Below are positions 1 through 8,709 of a DNA stretch of 64,000 nt, in pieces. The position numbers were made by a program, and so were the translations under genes. Each line of letters begins with the position of its first letter. The stretch's first letter is position 1. The notes under the pieces are model-generated. The model did no database searches and was not told the origin of the DNA. It worked only from the letters and a program-made list of their open reading frames with translations. Source of the DNA: Anaerolineales bacterium (GTDB lineage Bacteria > Chloroflexota > Anaerolineae > 4572-78 > J111); NCBI GenBank assembly GCA_015075185.1, contig JABTUW010000002.1, positions 1,550,001-1,614,000 on the forward strand. The letters run 5' to 3'.

Positions 1-57
1 CCACCCACCCTGGCCAAAGTGCTCTCAACTGTCACTACATCATAACCACTTGAAAGA

Positions 58-116
58 TGCGACGCACTTAATATTGAACAAATCTGGCCTCCTCGGCCAG
101 GTTCAAGTGTGTCGCA
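58..116. repeat. Long imperfect palindrome (dispersed-repeat type)
   Basis: The outer arms GCGACGCACTT (59-69) and AAGTGTGTCGC (105-115) pair with one G-T wobble. TTGAAC/GTTCAA and CTGGCC/GGCCAG pair inside them. No gene is seen in 1-337. The shape suggests a mobile or structural palindrome, but its copy number elsewhere is unknown. Confidence 0.6.
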
Positions 117-286
117 CCTGAGTAGTTACTAAACTTGCTTCATTTTGAAAAATCCCGTACCATTCAAACCTCTTATTAACCTTTGCGTTTCCAGGATCAA
201 TTTAACGTTGACCGGGCAAACTGCCAAGGTTTTTTATCTTGGGTGAGTATATATTTTTATTAATGGAAGGTTGGAAACGACCATCC

Positions 287-314
287 TCAATCTTCCAATC
301 TTCCAATCTTCCAA
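287..314. repeat. Short tandem heptamer-like repeat
   Basis: CTTCCAAT-like units are repeated just upstream of the FHA gene. The same motif family occurs at 8640-8700 and, in frame, inside the YfhO gene at 28199-28242. The rest of 1-337 is AT-rich with no gene. Confidence 0.65.
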
Positions 315-337
315 CACCTTAATGTGAGGGGAACAGA

Positions 338-2398
338 ATGTCCGAAAACTTTGAAAAGCAGTACGAGGATGATCACTTCTTAGATCACATCGTGGTGCGT
401 CATCCCAACGGCCAATCCGACAAGATTACCATCCCCGCCGACGAAGGGACGGTGCTGCGGATAGGCCGCGAACTCGATAACGAGGTAGTGCTGGTTGACC
501 CGCGGGCATCGCGCTATCACGCCGAGATGCGGCGCAGCGCGGATGGGATTGAAATTAAAGATTTGCACAGCGCCAACGGGACGCTCATCGGCACAACCCG
601 GATTGAGCCGGAAACCTGGACGGAGTTGGCTGCGGGCCAGATGGTCCAACTGGCCGAAACCCGCCTGTTTTGGGAAAAAGCGGCATCGGCGCAATCAACC
701 GTAGCCATGAGTCCGGCTCAGAAACAGGCTGCTGCCGCTGCTAGCGCGGCTCCGGCTGCGGTGGCTGTTCCGGCCCCAATGCCCGCTTCAGCAGCGGCGC
801 CGCAGCGCCCGGCCATCGCGCCCTGGATGATTGGCGTGGCTGTGGCTTTGTTGCTCCTGATCGGTATCGGTGCTTTTCTGGCCTTTTCTGGCTGGGGCAG
901 GCAGCAGGCTACAGGCGGCCCGCCAGTCATCGAAGGTCAGCCCGTGACCTCTCCCACCGCTGCCGGCAGCCTGGCGCAGCAAACGCCGAGCGGCGGTCCG
1001 ACCAACACGCCCACCCCCAGCGGCCCGCAGTTGGCCATCCCCGTCGTCGAAATCGTCTCGGCCCAGGTGCAGCCGATTCTTTTGGGAGCGCTGCCCAGCA
1101 CCGACAAAGCTTTGCTCCTGGTCAAAGTGCGGGTACAGAACGTCGGTAACGCACCCTTTAAGATTTCCACCGAAGATTTTTCGGTCCGCACACGGGATGG
1201 TAAGACGATTCTGCGTGAAGCCGGCGGCACCACCAGCCCTGAAGGCTTGACCCGGTTGGGCGCAATTGACCGCTTTAACGACCTGAATTTGACCCCCGGC
1301 GGTAGCGTCCCCGAAAGCTTAATTTTTGAGGTCAAACCACAAACTTATGATGTTGAGCTGGTTTTTGAACCGGTCGATCTGAACCCGATTGTATTGGGCT
1401 TGGGCACCATTCGCGCTGGCGAAGAGTTAGCCCTGGCCTTAGGGACGCCGGTGGTTGAGGAAACTGAAGCAGCAATTGCTGCCGTTGACACCCCTACTCC
1501 CACCCCTGAACCTACGCCGACCGCAACCCGCCCGCCGGTCATTCCTGCACCCCAGGTTGTGCCCAAATCGGCCCTGGTCGGCACAATTGCTTATCCGGTC
1601 TTTAACGGCAATGATTACGATCTCTACCTGGGCCAGGCCGACGGTTCGGGAACAAAGTTTTTCCGCGCCGGAGCCAGCCAGCCTGCCTTCAGCCCTGATG
1701 GTTCGCGCATTGCCTTCCACTCCTGGAAGGGCGACTCGCGCGGCCTGGTGGCAGTGGACGTTTCGGGGGCGAACGGCAATCTGATTTCCAACTTTATTGA
1801 AGATCAGTTGCCAACCTGGATGGCCGACGGCGAGAATGTCATTTTCCTGAGCCGTCGCACCGGAGGACGCCAATCACAACTGTACAAAACCAGCGGTTCG
1901 ACTGAACTGGGAGAAGCTGTTCTCGTTGGTGAAGGGGAGTATCCCGCCATCAACGCGCAGGGTAAACTTGTTTTCAAGGGTTGGGGGACCACGGCCTATG
2001 GCCTGCGCACGGCTACCAGTAACCTGGAGGACCTCCAAACCATTACCAATGTGGACGAGGACACCGCCCCGGCCCTCTCGCCGGATGGCCGGCGAGTCGC
2101 CTTCATGTCTCGGCGCGAAGGTAACTGGGAAGTCTACATCATCAACACTGATGGGACTGATTTGCAACGACTGACCAATGACCCCGCCGATGATGGCCTG
2201 CCCACTTGGTCGCCCGATGGCAATGCAATCGCCTTTGTCAGCAATCGCGGCGGTCCCTGGGCCGTCTGGGCCATGACTCCCGATGGCAGCGGGCAGCGCC
2301 AGCTTTTCACGATGGAAGGTTCACCCGATGGCCAGGTTGGCACAGATACCTTCGCCAGCCGGGGTTGGGCGGAAGAGCGGATAAGTTGGACAAAATGA
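338..2398 (+). CDS. FHA domain / TM / TolB-like beta-propeller protein
   Basis: A 686-residue protein. Residues about 38-105 form an FHA phosphothreonine-binding domain (RIGRELDN, then SRYHAEM, then SANGT). An Ala/Pro-rich linker leads to one transmembrane helix at about 163-188. A DUF4352-like beta domain may follow, then a Thr-Pro linker near 385-405, and PD40/TolB-type propeller repeats to the end (SPDGRRVAFMS, SPDGNAIAFVS). Inferred topology is FHA in the cytoplasm and propeller outside, so it may couple an external state to Ser/Thr-kinase signalling. No kinase gene is adjacent. The ATG follows a GTGAGGGGA-type ribosome site. Domain calls are firm; the function is inferred. Confidence 0.85.
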   Translation: MSENFEKQYEDDHFLDHIVVRHPNGQSDKITIPADEGTVLRIGRELDNEVVLVDPRASRYHAEMRRSADGIEIKDLHSANGTLIGTTRIEPETWTELAAGQMVQLAETRLFWEKAASAQSTVAMSPAQKQAAAAASAAPAAVAVPAPMPASAAAPQRPAIAPWMIGVAVALLLLIGIGAFLAFSGWGRQQATGGPPVIEGQPVTSPTAAGSLAQQTPSGGPTNTPTPSGPQLAIPVVEIVSAQVQPILLGALPSTDKALLLVKVRVQNVGNAPFKISTEDFSVRTRDGKTILREAGGTTSPEGLTRLGAIDRFNDLNLTPGGSVPESLIFEVKPQTYDVELVFEPVDLNPIVLGLGTIRAGEELALALGTPVVEETEAAIAAVDTPTPTPEPTPTATRPPVIPAPQVVPKSALVGTIAYPVFNGNDYDLYLGQADGSGTKFFRAGASQPAFSPDGSRIAFHSWKGDSRGLVAVDVSGANGNLISNFIEDQLPTWMADGENVIFLSRRTGGRQSQLYKTSGSTELGEAVLVGEGEYPAINAQGKLVFKGWGTTAYGLRTATSNLEDLQTITNVDEDTAPALSPDGRRVAFMSRREGNWEVYIINTDGTDLQRLTNDPADDGLPTWSPDGNAIAFVSNRGGPWAVWAMTPDGSGQRQLFTMEGSPDGQVGTDTFASRGWAEERISWTK

Positions 2399-2414
2399 AA
2401 TATGACCGCTGCGA

Positions 2415-2461
2415 CCCCCACCCTAACCCTCCCCCTCTTAGGGGGAGGGTTAGGGTGGGGG
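2415..2461. repeat. 22-bp perfect hairpin with G-quadruplex arms
   Basis: Arms 2415-2436 and 2440-2461 are perfectly complementary around a CTT loop. The right arm reads G5-A-G3-TTA-G3-T-G5, a canonical four-tract G-quadruplex motif, and symmetry puts the same motif on the minus strand. It lies 16 bp after the FHA stop and lacks a U-tract, so it may end or protect the transcript. Confidence 0.85.
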
Positions 2462-2525
2462 TGCGGTCAGCCGTCAGTGGTCGGCGGTCATAATAAATAT
2501 AATATTTAGTAAAAAAATTATAAAA

Positions 2526-2554
2526 TTGACAAAAGAAATTCCCTCCCCTATAAT
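2526..2554 (+). promoter_or_regulatory. Consensus sigma70-type promoter
   Basis: TTGACA at 2526-2531, a 17-nt spacer, and TATAAT at 2549-2554. It is about 160 bp upstream of the radical SAM gene, and the palindrome at 2600-2652 would lie in its 5' leader. Confidence 0.75.
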
Positions 2555-2599
2555 CAAGCCACGAATTTCAACTGCGGCTACCACCGTTTGGCAATACAC

Positions 2600-2652
2600 T
2601 GTAGCGGCGGGGCTTGTCCCCGCCCAAGGCGACCCCAAGGGTCGCTGCTACA
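2600..2652. repeat. Branched palindromic repeat
   Basis: An outer GTAGC/GCTAC stem encloses two hairpins, GCGGGG/CCCCGC and GCGACCC/GGGTCGC. It has the form of a three-way junction in the leader of the radical SAM gene. I read it as a dispersed repeat rather than a riboswitch, because each arm is a simple palindrome. Confidence 0.6.
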
Positions 2653-2713
2653 ATTACCGATAATTCACTGTGGCAGCAGTAGGAAAAATCCCCCTTTATA
2701 GAGGAGGTTGTCC

Positions 2714-4156
2714 GTGACGCGCGTTTTGTGGGTAGAAAAACAAATTGACTACGAGCCGCAAGGGATTATGTCTATGGCGGCGGTGCTCAAGCAAGCCGGT
2801 CACGAGGTGGGCCTGGCGATTTGCGCCCAGGAAGATCCGGTTCAGGTGGCCAGAGATTTCCAGCCTGATATTGTCGGCTACAGTATGATGACCGGTTCCC
2901 AGCATTATTATTTCAAGGTTAATCAGCGTATCCGGGAGGGGCTGGGCAATAAGCCGGTGATGTCTGTTTTTGGCGGGCCGCACCCCACCTTTTTCCCGGA
3001 CATGATTCACGAAGACGGTGTGGATGGGGTCTGTGTGGGTGAAGGCGAAGGGCCGCTGGTAGATTTGGCCAATGCTCTCGGCAACGGCGGCTTTCACCCC
3101 GATATTCCCAATTGGTGGTTCAAGGTAGATGGCGAAATTGTCAAGAATCCGGTCCGCCCGCTGATTCGCAAGTTGGGCGATTTGCCCATGCCGGACCGTG
3201 ACCTGATTTACAGCAAGCATGCTCCCACCCGTAACAGCCCGATTAAGCATTTCATGGCCAGCCGGGGCTGCCCTTACAACTGCACTTACTGCTTCAACCA
3301 TGCCTGGTATGAAATTTACACCCGCGAAAAGCGTGGCTACCAACGCAGCGTTGACTCGGTTATCGAAGAGGTGCTGTGGGTGCGCGACCGCTACCCGTTG
3401 GAGCAGGTTGTCTTCCTTGATGATCTGTTCATCATTTATGTGGATTGGTTGGAAGAGTTTGCCGAAAAATTCCCCCAAGAAGTTGGCCTGCCCTTCTTCT
3501 GCAATGTCCGTTCGAACCTGATTACCCCGGAAAAAGTGGCCTTGCTCAAAAAGGCTGGGGCCAACACCGTCAGTATGGGCATCGAAGCTGGCAACGACCG
3601 CCTGCGCAACGATTTACTGAAGCGCAAGATGTCCCGCGAGACAATTATTGAGTCAGGCCGCATGTTGCATGAAGCCGGCATCAACCTGACCGCCACCAAC
3701 ATTCTGGCCCTGCCGACCGGCACGCTGGACGACGATTTTGAAACCATGCGGCTCAACGCCCAGGCCAAAGTCAAGTATGCTCATGCCTTTCTGTTCCAGC
3801 CCTATCCTGCCACCGAACTGGGCGAATTTACCAAGAAGAACGGTCATATGGCCGGCAGTTTTGACGACATCGGCGCCATCGCCTGGGACAGCTCGATCCT
3901 GACGCGCGACGAGAACGAGAAAAACCAGATGGAAAACTTGCAGCGCTGGTTTGCCCTGGGCGTCGAGTTTCCCTGGTTGGAGCCGGTTATCCGCCTGCTG
4001 GTTAAAGCGCCGCGCAACCAATTTACGGATACGCTCTATTGGTGGATCCACAAGTTATGGAAAGGGTGGGCGATTACCCATCGAGTTCACCCGATCAAAA
4101 TCACGCCCAAGGTCATTTGGAATAACGCCAGGCACTTTATGCAGATGGAAGCGTGA
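2714..4156 (+). CDS. B12-binding domain radical SAM protein
   Basis: About 480 residues. The first 140 or so match a cobalamin-binding (Rossmann) domain, followed by a radical SAM core with GCPYNCTYCF (CxxxCxxC, near residue 190) that binds the 4Fe-4S cluster. The family covers methyltransferases and ring- or lipid-modifying enzymes; the substrate cannot be told. The GTG at 2714 is preferred over a TTG at 2708 because GGAGG at 2703-2707 is 6 nt from the GTG and almost touches the TTG. It stands alone between a consensus promoter and a strong hairpin terminator. Confidence 0.85.
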   Translation: MTRVLWVEKQIDYEPQGIMSMAAVLKQAGHEVGLAICAQEDPVQVARDFQPDIVGYSMMTGSQHYYFKVNQRIREGLGNKPVMSVFGGPHPTFFPDMIHEDGVDGVCVGEGEGPLVDLANALGNGGFHPDIPNWWFKVDGEIVKNPVRPLIRKLGDLPMPDRDLIYSKHAPTRNSPIKHFMASRGCPYNCTYCFNHAWYEIYTREKRGYQRSVDSVIEEVLWVRDRYPLEQVVFLDDLFIIYVDWLEEFAEKFPQEVGLPFFCNVRSNLITPEKVALLKKAGANTVSMGIEAGNDRLRNDLLKRKMSRETIIESGRMLHEAGINLTATNILALPTGTLDDDFETMRLNAQAKVKYAHAFLFQPYPATELGEFTKKNGHMAGSFDDIGAIAWDSSILTRDENEKNQMENLQRWFALGVEFPWLEPVIRLLVKAPRNQFTDTLYWWIHKLWKGWAITHRVHPIKITPKVIWNNARHFMQMEA

Positions 4157-4195
4157 GTTAGGTGGACGGTAGACAGTAGACGGTTTTTTTCTGGA

Positions 4196-4270
4196 GCGCA
4201 AGGCTTGCCTTGCTTTCCAAAGGCACAAAATCAAAAAAGAGTCTGCACACCCTGCGGACTCTTTTTGATT
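4196..4270. terminator. Small hairpin plus strong bidirectional terminator
   Basis: A GCAAGGC/GCCTTGC hairpin is followed at 4229-4270 by an inverted repeat AATCAAAAA-GAGTC...GACTC-TTTTTGATT (about 16 bp, one bulge). The A-rich and T-rich arms make it terminator-like on both strands. It separates the radical SAM gene from the next operon. Confidence 0.75.
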
Positions 4271-4288
4271 CCTGTCGAGTTAATTTCT

Positions 4289-4316
4289 TTGACACCCCTT
4301 TTGATTAGATTATAAT
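4289..4316 (+). promoter_or_regulatory. Consensus promoter of nucleoside-salvage run
   Basis: TTGACA at 4289-4294, a 16-nt spacer, and TATAAT at 4311-4316, 27 bp before the ribokinase ATG. AAGGAG at 4331-4336 is the ribosome site. Confidence 0.8.
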
Positions 4317-4342
4317 GAGCGGGTTATTTTAAGGAGCGGACT

Positions 4343-5272
4343 ATGACCGTCGTCGTCTTTGGCAGTATCAATATGGATTTAGTTGTGCGCACCCCACGCC
4401 TACCTAACCCAGCGGAAACCATCACCGGTCACGAATTTTTTACCGCGCCTGGGGGTAAAGGGGCCAACCAGGCGGTCGCCGCTGCCCGGCTGGGCGTGCC
4501 GACGCAAATGGTCGGCCGGGTAGGGGGGGGTGCTTTTGGCCAGGAACTGCGCCAGAACTTGGCCAGCGCCGGGGCTGATGTTTCAGCCGTATTCACCGAT
4601 CCTGCGGTTAGTTCCGGCGTAGCCGTGATTGCCGTAGACGACAACGCCCAGAATAACATCATCATCGTGCCCGGTGCAAACGGCCGGGTGGGACAGGATG
4701 ATCTGGACCGGCTCGAAACCACCCTGGCCGGGGCTAAAGTCCTCCTGCTTCAGCTTGAAGTTCCCCTGGAAGCGGTCGTCGCCGCAGCGCGCCTGGCCCA
4801 CCAGCGCGGCCTTACTATCGTGCTTGACCCCGCCCCGGCCCAAGAGCTACCCGCCGAGCTATATACCCTGGTTGATATTATCACCCCTAACGAAGTTGAA
4901 GCAGGCCAATTGGTTGGGGTGGCTATCAAAAATCACAATGATGCTGCCGGTGCAGCCAGGATGCTGCTTAGCCTGGGAGTCAAAACGGTTATCGTGAAAA
5001 TGGGTGTGTTGGGTGTTTTGTACGCTCAGGCCGAAAGTGAACCTATCCTGGTGCCCGCCTTTGAAGTACAAGCAGTAGATACGGTCGCTGCCGGCGATGC
5101 TTTCAACGGTGGTCTGGCCGCTGCCTTGGTTGAAGGCAAGCCGCTGCCGGAGGCTGTTCGTTGGGGGGCGGCCGCTGGCGCGCTATCTGCCACCAAAATG
5201 GGTGCGCAACCTTCTATGCCCACCCGAGCCGAGTTTGATGCCTTTTTAACGGCCCAGACAAATCATCCTTGA
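4343..5272 (+). CDS. rbsK: Ribokinase (PfkB family)
   Basis: A 309-residue sugar kinase that phosphorylates ribose to ribose 5-phosphate in the cytosol. Visible motifs are the N-terminal FGSINMDLV start, the substrate-binding GGKGANQA near residue 37, and the C-terminal DTVAAGDAFNGG with the catalytic Asp near 252. Length and motif order fit RbsK. It is first in a plus-strand run with a nucleoside hydrolase and PsuG, so its ribose probably comes from cleaved nucleosides rather than a ribose transporter, which is absent here. Confidence 0.9.
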   Translation: MTVVVFGSINMDLVVRTPRLPNPAETITGHEFFTAPGGKGANQAVAAARLGVPTQMVGRVGGGAFGQELRQNLASAGADVSAVFTDPAVSSGVAVIAVDDNAQNNIIIVPGANGRVGQDDLDRLETTLAGAKVLLLQLEVPLEAVVAAARLAHQRGLTIVLDPAPAQELPAELYTLVDIITPNEVEAGQLVGVAIKNHNDAAGAARMLLSLGVKTVIVKMGVLGVLYAQAESEPILVPAFEVQAVDTVAAGDAFNGGLAAALVEGKPLPEAVRWGAAAGALSATKMGAQPSMPTRAEFDAFLTAQTNHP

Positions 5273-5308
5273 CCACCGCTTGGCGACTGCTGACCGCCGC
5301 AAAGATAA

Positions 5309-6640
5309 ATGCTGATGTATGACCTGATAATCTACGATTGCCATATCTTGACCCCTGATAACCACATCCGGCGTAACTATGACCTGGTGATTGACGCCGG
5401 CAAGATCGCTGATCTCCAACCGACGGGCCAAATTGATCTTGGCCAGGCTCACGAGCTGCTTGAGGGCCGGGAGATGGTGGCCATGCCTGGCCTGATCAAT
5501 ACCCATGCTCATGTGCCGATGGTCATTTTTCGGGGCCTGGCCGAAGATATCTCGATTGAACGCTGGTTCAACGAATTTATGTGGCCGCTGGAAAGCAATC
5601 TGATCGAAGAAGACGTTTATTGGGGGATGCTGCTGGGCCTGGTGGAGATGATCGAAGCCGGCGTAACTACGGTTGCCGATCACTACTTTTTTATGGATCA
5701 GGCTGCCAAAGCGGTCGAGCAGGCCGGAATGCGGGCGGCATTGGGCTGGGCTGTGTTCGGCAGCCAGGGCTACGGGGCGCTGGACGAAACGGCTGCCTTT
5801 GTCGAACGCTGGCAGGGCCGGGCGAATGGCCGGATTACGACCTGGATGGCCCCGCACGCCCCCTACACCTGCGCTGACGATTTCCTGCGGGCGACTGTGG
5901 CTCATGCCAAGCGCCTGGGTGTCGGCATTCACATTCACGCCGCCGAAGAGATAGGCCAGACCCAGGCCAGCTTGCAGAAGCGGGGTCTGACACCCATTCA
6001 AGTATTGGCTCAAACCGGTATGCTGGATGTGCCGCTCATCATTGCTCACGGCTGCGGCATTCTCCCCCAAGATATTGACCTGCTCAAACAAGCCGCCGCC
6101 CCGGTCGGAATTGCCCATGCCCCCAAAACTTACCTCAAGCTGGGGATGGGCCTGACCCCCATCCTGCCGCTGCGCGAGGCTGGTATCCCGGTCGGCCTGG
6201 CCACCGACGGCGCTGTGAGCAACAACACGCTCGATATTTTTGAGAGCCTGCGTTTAATGGCCATGCTCCAAAAGCACGAAGCCCGCAACCCGGAAATCAT
6301 GACCATTCCCCAGGCTCTGGAGATTGCCACCCGCGACAGCGCCGCTGTGGTTGGTCTGGCCGATAAGATTGGGCAGATCACCCCCGGCTACCTGGCCGAC
6401 ATAATTTTGGTGGATTTGAGCGGAGCGCATCACCAACCCTTACATAGCCTGACCGCCAGCCTGGTTTACAACACCCGGGCCAGTGATGTTCAGACGGTTA
6501 TCATCAATGGTGAAATTATTATGCGCGACCGCCACATCTTAACCCTGGACAAAGCCGAAATCATCCGCCAGGTTAATTGCAGTATGGAAAGGCTGGCCCA
6601 ACGCGTGCCGGATAAACGGATTCAGGTTTATAATCCGTAA
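5309..6640 (+). CDS. Amidohydrolase, MTA/SAH deaminase-like
   Basis: A 443-residue metal-dependent hydrolase of the MtaD/TrzN/guanine-deaminase type. It shows the metal-binding HAH motif near residues 65-67, then IHIHAAEE, IAHGCG and the metal-ligand Asp in ATDG. The family deaminates adenosine-type or triazine rings; 5'-methylthioadenosine, S-adenosylhomocysteine or adenosine are the likeliest substrates. It sits 36 bp after the ribokinase and 55 bp before PsuG, which fits nucleoside salvage. Exact specificity is not readable from sequence. ATG codons at 5309 and 5315 are both possible starts. Confidence 0.82.
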   Translation: MLMYDLIIYDCHILTPDNHIRRNYDLVIDAGKIADLQPTGQIDLGQAHELLEGREMVAMPGLINTHAHVPMVIFRGLAEDISIERWFNEFMWPLESNLIEEDVYWGMLLGLVEMIEAGVTTVADHYFFMDQAAKAVEQAGMRAALGWAVFGSQGYGALDETAAFVERWQGRANGRITTWMAPHAPYTCADDFLRATVAHAKRLGVGIHIHAAEEIGQTQASLQKRGLTPIQVLAQTGMLDVPLIIAHGCGILPQDIDLLKQAAAPVGIAHAPKTYLKLGMGLTPILPLREAGIPVGLATDGAVSNNTLDIFESLRLMAMLQKHEARNPEIMTIPQALEIATRDSAAVVGLADKIGQITPGYLADIILVDLSGAHHQPLHSLTASLVYNTRASDVQTVIINGEIIMRDRHILTLDKAEIIRQVNCSMERLAQRVPDKRIQVYNP

Positions 6641-6695
6641 GAGCAGGACAGCAGGATAAACTTTAGTTTGTCCCCAGGCAACAAGGAACAGCACT

Positions 6696-7604
6696 ATGCC
6701 TCCACAATTACATTTTCATCCAGAAGTAAAAACCGCGCTTGACCAAGGCAAAGCTGTGGTGGCGCTGGAATCAACGGTCATTACCCATGGCCTGCCCGCC
6801 CCGGAAAATATCCAAGTTGCTCGCGCCATCGAAGCGGCGGTGCGTGAGCAGGGCGCTGTGCCGGCTACCGTTGCGATTCTGGGGGGCGAAATCACCGTAG
6901 GTTTGACCCCGGAACAGTTGGTCTACTTGGGATCGGCCAAGAACGTGCATAAATGTTCGCGCCGAGATTTCCCCGTTGTGGTGGCTCGCGCTGAAGATGG
7001 GGCCACCACAGTAGCCGGGACAATGATGGTAGCTCACTGGGCCGGAATTCGGGTGTTTGCTACCGGCGGTATCGGCGGCGTCCATCGCGGCCACCCTTTT
7101 GACGAGTCGGCTGATTTGTTAGAATTGGGTCGTACACCCGTAGCGGTGGTCTGCGCTGGAGCCAAGGCAATTTTGGATTTGCCCCTCACACTGGAAGTGC
7201 TTGAAACGCAAGGTGTACCGGTAATTGGCTACCAAACCAACGAGTTTCCGGCCTTTTACTCCCGCAGCAGTGGTTTGCCGCTTGAGTTGCGGGTCGAAAC
7301 CGCGTCAGAAATTGCCGCAATCCTGAAGGCTCACGACCAGATGGGCTTAACAATGGGCACACTTATTACCAATCCGGTTCCCAGCGCCGATGAGTGGCCC
7401 GCCGTCGAGGCTCAGAGTGTCATCGAGCAGGCGCTGCGTGATGCCGAAACTGACCGTATCAGCGGTAAAGCCGTTACCCCCTACCTGCTCCAACGGGTCA
7501 GTGACCTTTCCGGCGAGCGCAGTAAGAAAGCCAATATCGCCCTGCTGTTAAACAATGCCCGGCTGGGCGCCCAAATCGCCCTGGCTCTGACCGCCGATCA
7601 CTGA
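6696..7604 (+). CDS. psuG: Pseudouridine-5'-phosphate glycosidase
   Basis: A 302-residue enzyme that cleaves the C-C glycosidic bond of pseudouridine 5'-phosphate, giving uracil and ribose 5-phosphate. Family signatures are ALESTVITHGLP near the N-terminus, ILGGEITVGL, the catalytic Lys region KCSRRDFP, and FATGGIGGVHRG. Length is typical. The normal partner is the PfkB-type pseudouridine kinase PsuK. Two PfkB genes lie in the same run, but neither is an obvious PsuK and one has lost the usual catalytic Asp. Confidence 0.93.
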   Translation: MPPQLHFHPEVKTALDQGKAVVALESTVITHGLPAPENIQVARAIEAAVREQGAVPATVAILGGEITVGLTPEQLVYLGSAKNVHKCSRRDFPVVVARAEDGATTVAGTMMVAHWAGIRVFATGGIGGVHRGHPFDESADLLELGRTPVAVVCAGAKAILDLPLTLEVLETQGVPVIGYQTNEFPAFYSRSSGLPLELRVETASEIAAILKAHDQMGLTMGTLITNPVPSADEWPAVEAQSVIEQALRDAETDRISGKAVTPYLLQRVSDLSGERSKKANIALLLNNARLGAQIALALTADH

Positions 7605-7655
7605 CGGCCGACTGATGTAGCTTATGAATGAAGTGTATGCCTTTTAGACGAGTGG

Positions 7656-7687
7656 TCTAAAATCCAAAATCTAGAATCTAAAATCTG
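7656..7687. repeat. Short tandem repeat
   Basis: AAATCTA/AAATCCA-like units repeated directly in front of the nucleoside hydrolase start. Same class as the other text-like repeats in the window. Confidence 0.6.
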
Positions 7688-7690
7688 CTG

Positions 7691-8638
7691 ATGTCCAAAA
7701 AAGTTATTATTGATACCGATCCCGGTGTGGACGATGCCATGGCCATCCTCCTGGCATTAAAATCGCCGGAAATCGAGCTGGTGGGATTGACCACCATTTA
7801 TGGCAATGTTTACACCGATTTGGCAACCCAAAATGCCCTGCGCCTGGTGGAACTTACCGGTCGTCCCGATATCCCCGTAGCGCATGGGGCCGAATCGCCT
7901 CTGCTCGCTCCGCTGGGGCCGGCCGCCGATTTTGTCCACGGCTGGGATGGGCTGGGTAACATCAACCTGCCGCCGCCGCAGGGTCGCGCGGTTGACCGGC
8001 CAGCGGCCCAGTTTATTGTGGAAACGGTCATGGCCTACCCCGGTGAAATCACCCTCGTGCCCATTGGCCCGCTGACGAACCTGGCCCTGGCTCTGGCTCT
8101 GGAGCCTCGTATAGCCGACCATGTGGCCGAAGTAGTGGTTATGGGCGGCGCAGCGACCGTCAATGGCAATGTCACGCCGGCAGCAGAGGCCAATATCATC
8201 AACGATCCGCATGCCGCCGATATGGTTTTTACGGCTGCCTGGCCGGTAACAATGGTTGGCCTGGATGTTACCATGCAGATTATCATGACCGACGATTATA
8301 TGCTTGCCCTCAAAACCTCCGGCTCACCCATGGCCGAATTCATTTACACGATCAGCCGCTTTTACCGTGATTTCCACTATGACACGCATGGATTGGCCGG
8401 CATGCATACCCACGATCCCTCGGCCATTGCTTATGTGCTCGATCCCACCTTGTTTACGACTGTCCGTGGCCCCCTCCGTGTAGTCACAGAGGGCATTGCC
8501 GCCGGCCAAACCCTCCTGGACCGCCGCCAAAATTGGCGCCAGCCCAATGCCTGGACCGGCCAACCAATGGTGAACGTCTGCCTGGGAGCTGACGCGGAAC
8601 GATTGTTGGCGCTGTACCGAGAGCGCATCACGGCCTAG
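7691..8638 (+). CDS. Inosine-uridine preferring nucleoside hydrolase
   Basis: A 315-residue ribonucleoside hydrolase. The N-terminal calcium-binding motif IDTDPGVDDA is intact; GNV, IGPLTNLALAL, VVVMGGA and the late HDPSA motif are in the usual order. It hydrolyses nucleosides to base plus free ribose, which the ribokinase at the head of the run can phosphorylate. Purine versus pyrimidine preference cannot be told. The gap before it holds a short tandem repeat. Confidence 0.92.
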   Translation: MSKKVIIDTDPGVDDAMAILLALKSPEIELVGLTTIYGNVYTDLATQNALRLVELTGRPDIPVAHGAESPLLAPLGPAADFVHGWDGLGNINLPPPQGRAVDRPAAQFIVETVMAYPGEITLVPIGPLTNLALALALEPRIADHVAEVVVMGGAATVNGNVTPAAEANIINDPHAADMVFTAAWPVTMVGLDVTMQIIMTDDYMLALKTSGSPMAEFIYTISRFYRDFHYDTHGLAGMHTHDPSAIAYVLDPTLFTTVRGPLRVVTEGIAAGQTLLDRRQNWRQPNAWTGQPMVNVCLGADAERLLALYRERITA

Positions 8639-8639
8639 G

Positions 8640-8700
8640 ATTGGAAGATTAGAAGGGGGAAGGTTGGCAATTATCCAGCCTTCCAGTCCTCCAGTCTTCC
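8640..8700. repeat. Inverted pair of GGAAG/CTTCC tandem repeats
   Basis: Purine-rich GGAAGATT/GAAGG units are followed by pyrimidine-rich CCTTCCAGT/CCTCCAGT units, so the transcript can fold on itself. Fills the gap between the nucleoside hydrolase and the PfkB-like gene. Confidence 0.6.
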
Positions 8701-8709
8701 CGGAAAACT

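Noticed and set aside
2696..3478. 260-residue minus-strand open frame
   Set aside because: Entirely antisense to the radical SAM gene, which has intact motifs and a ribosome site.
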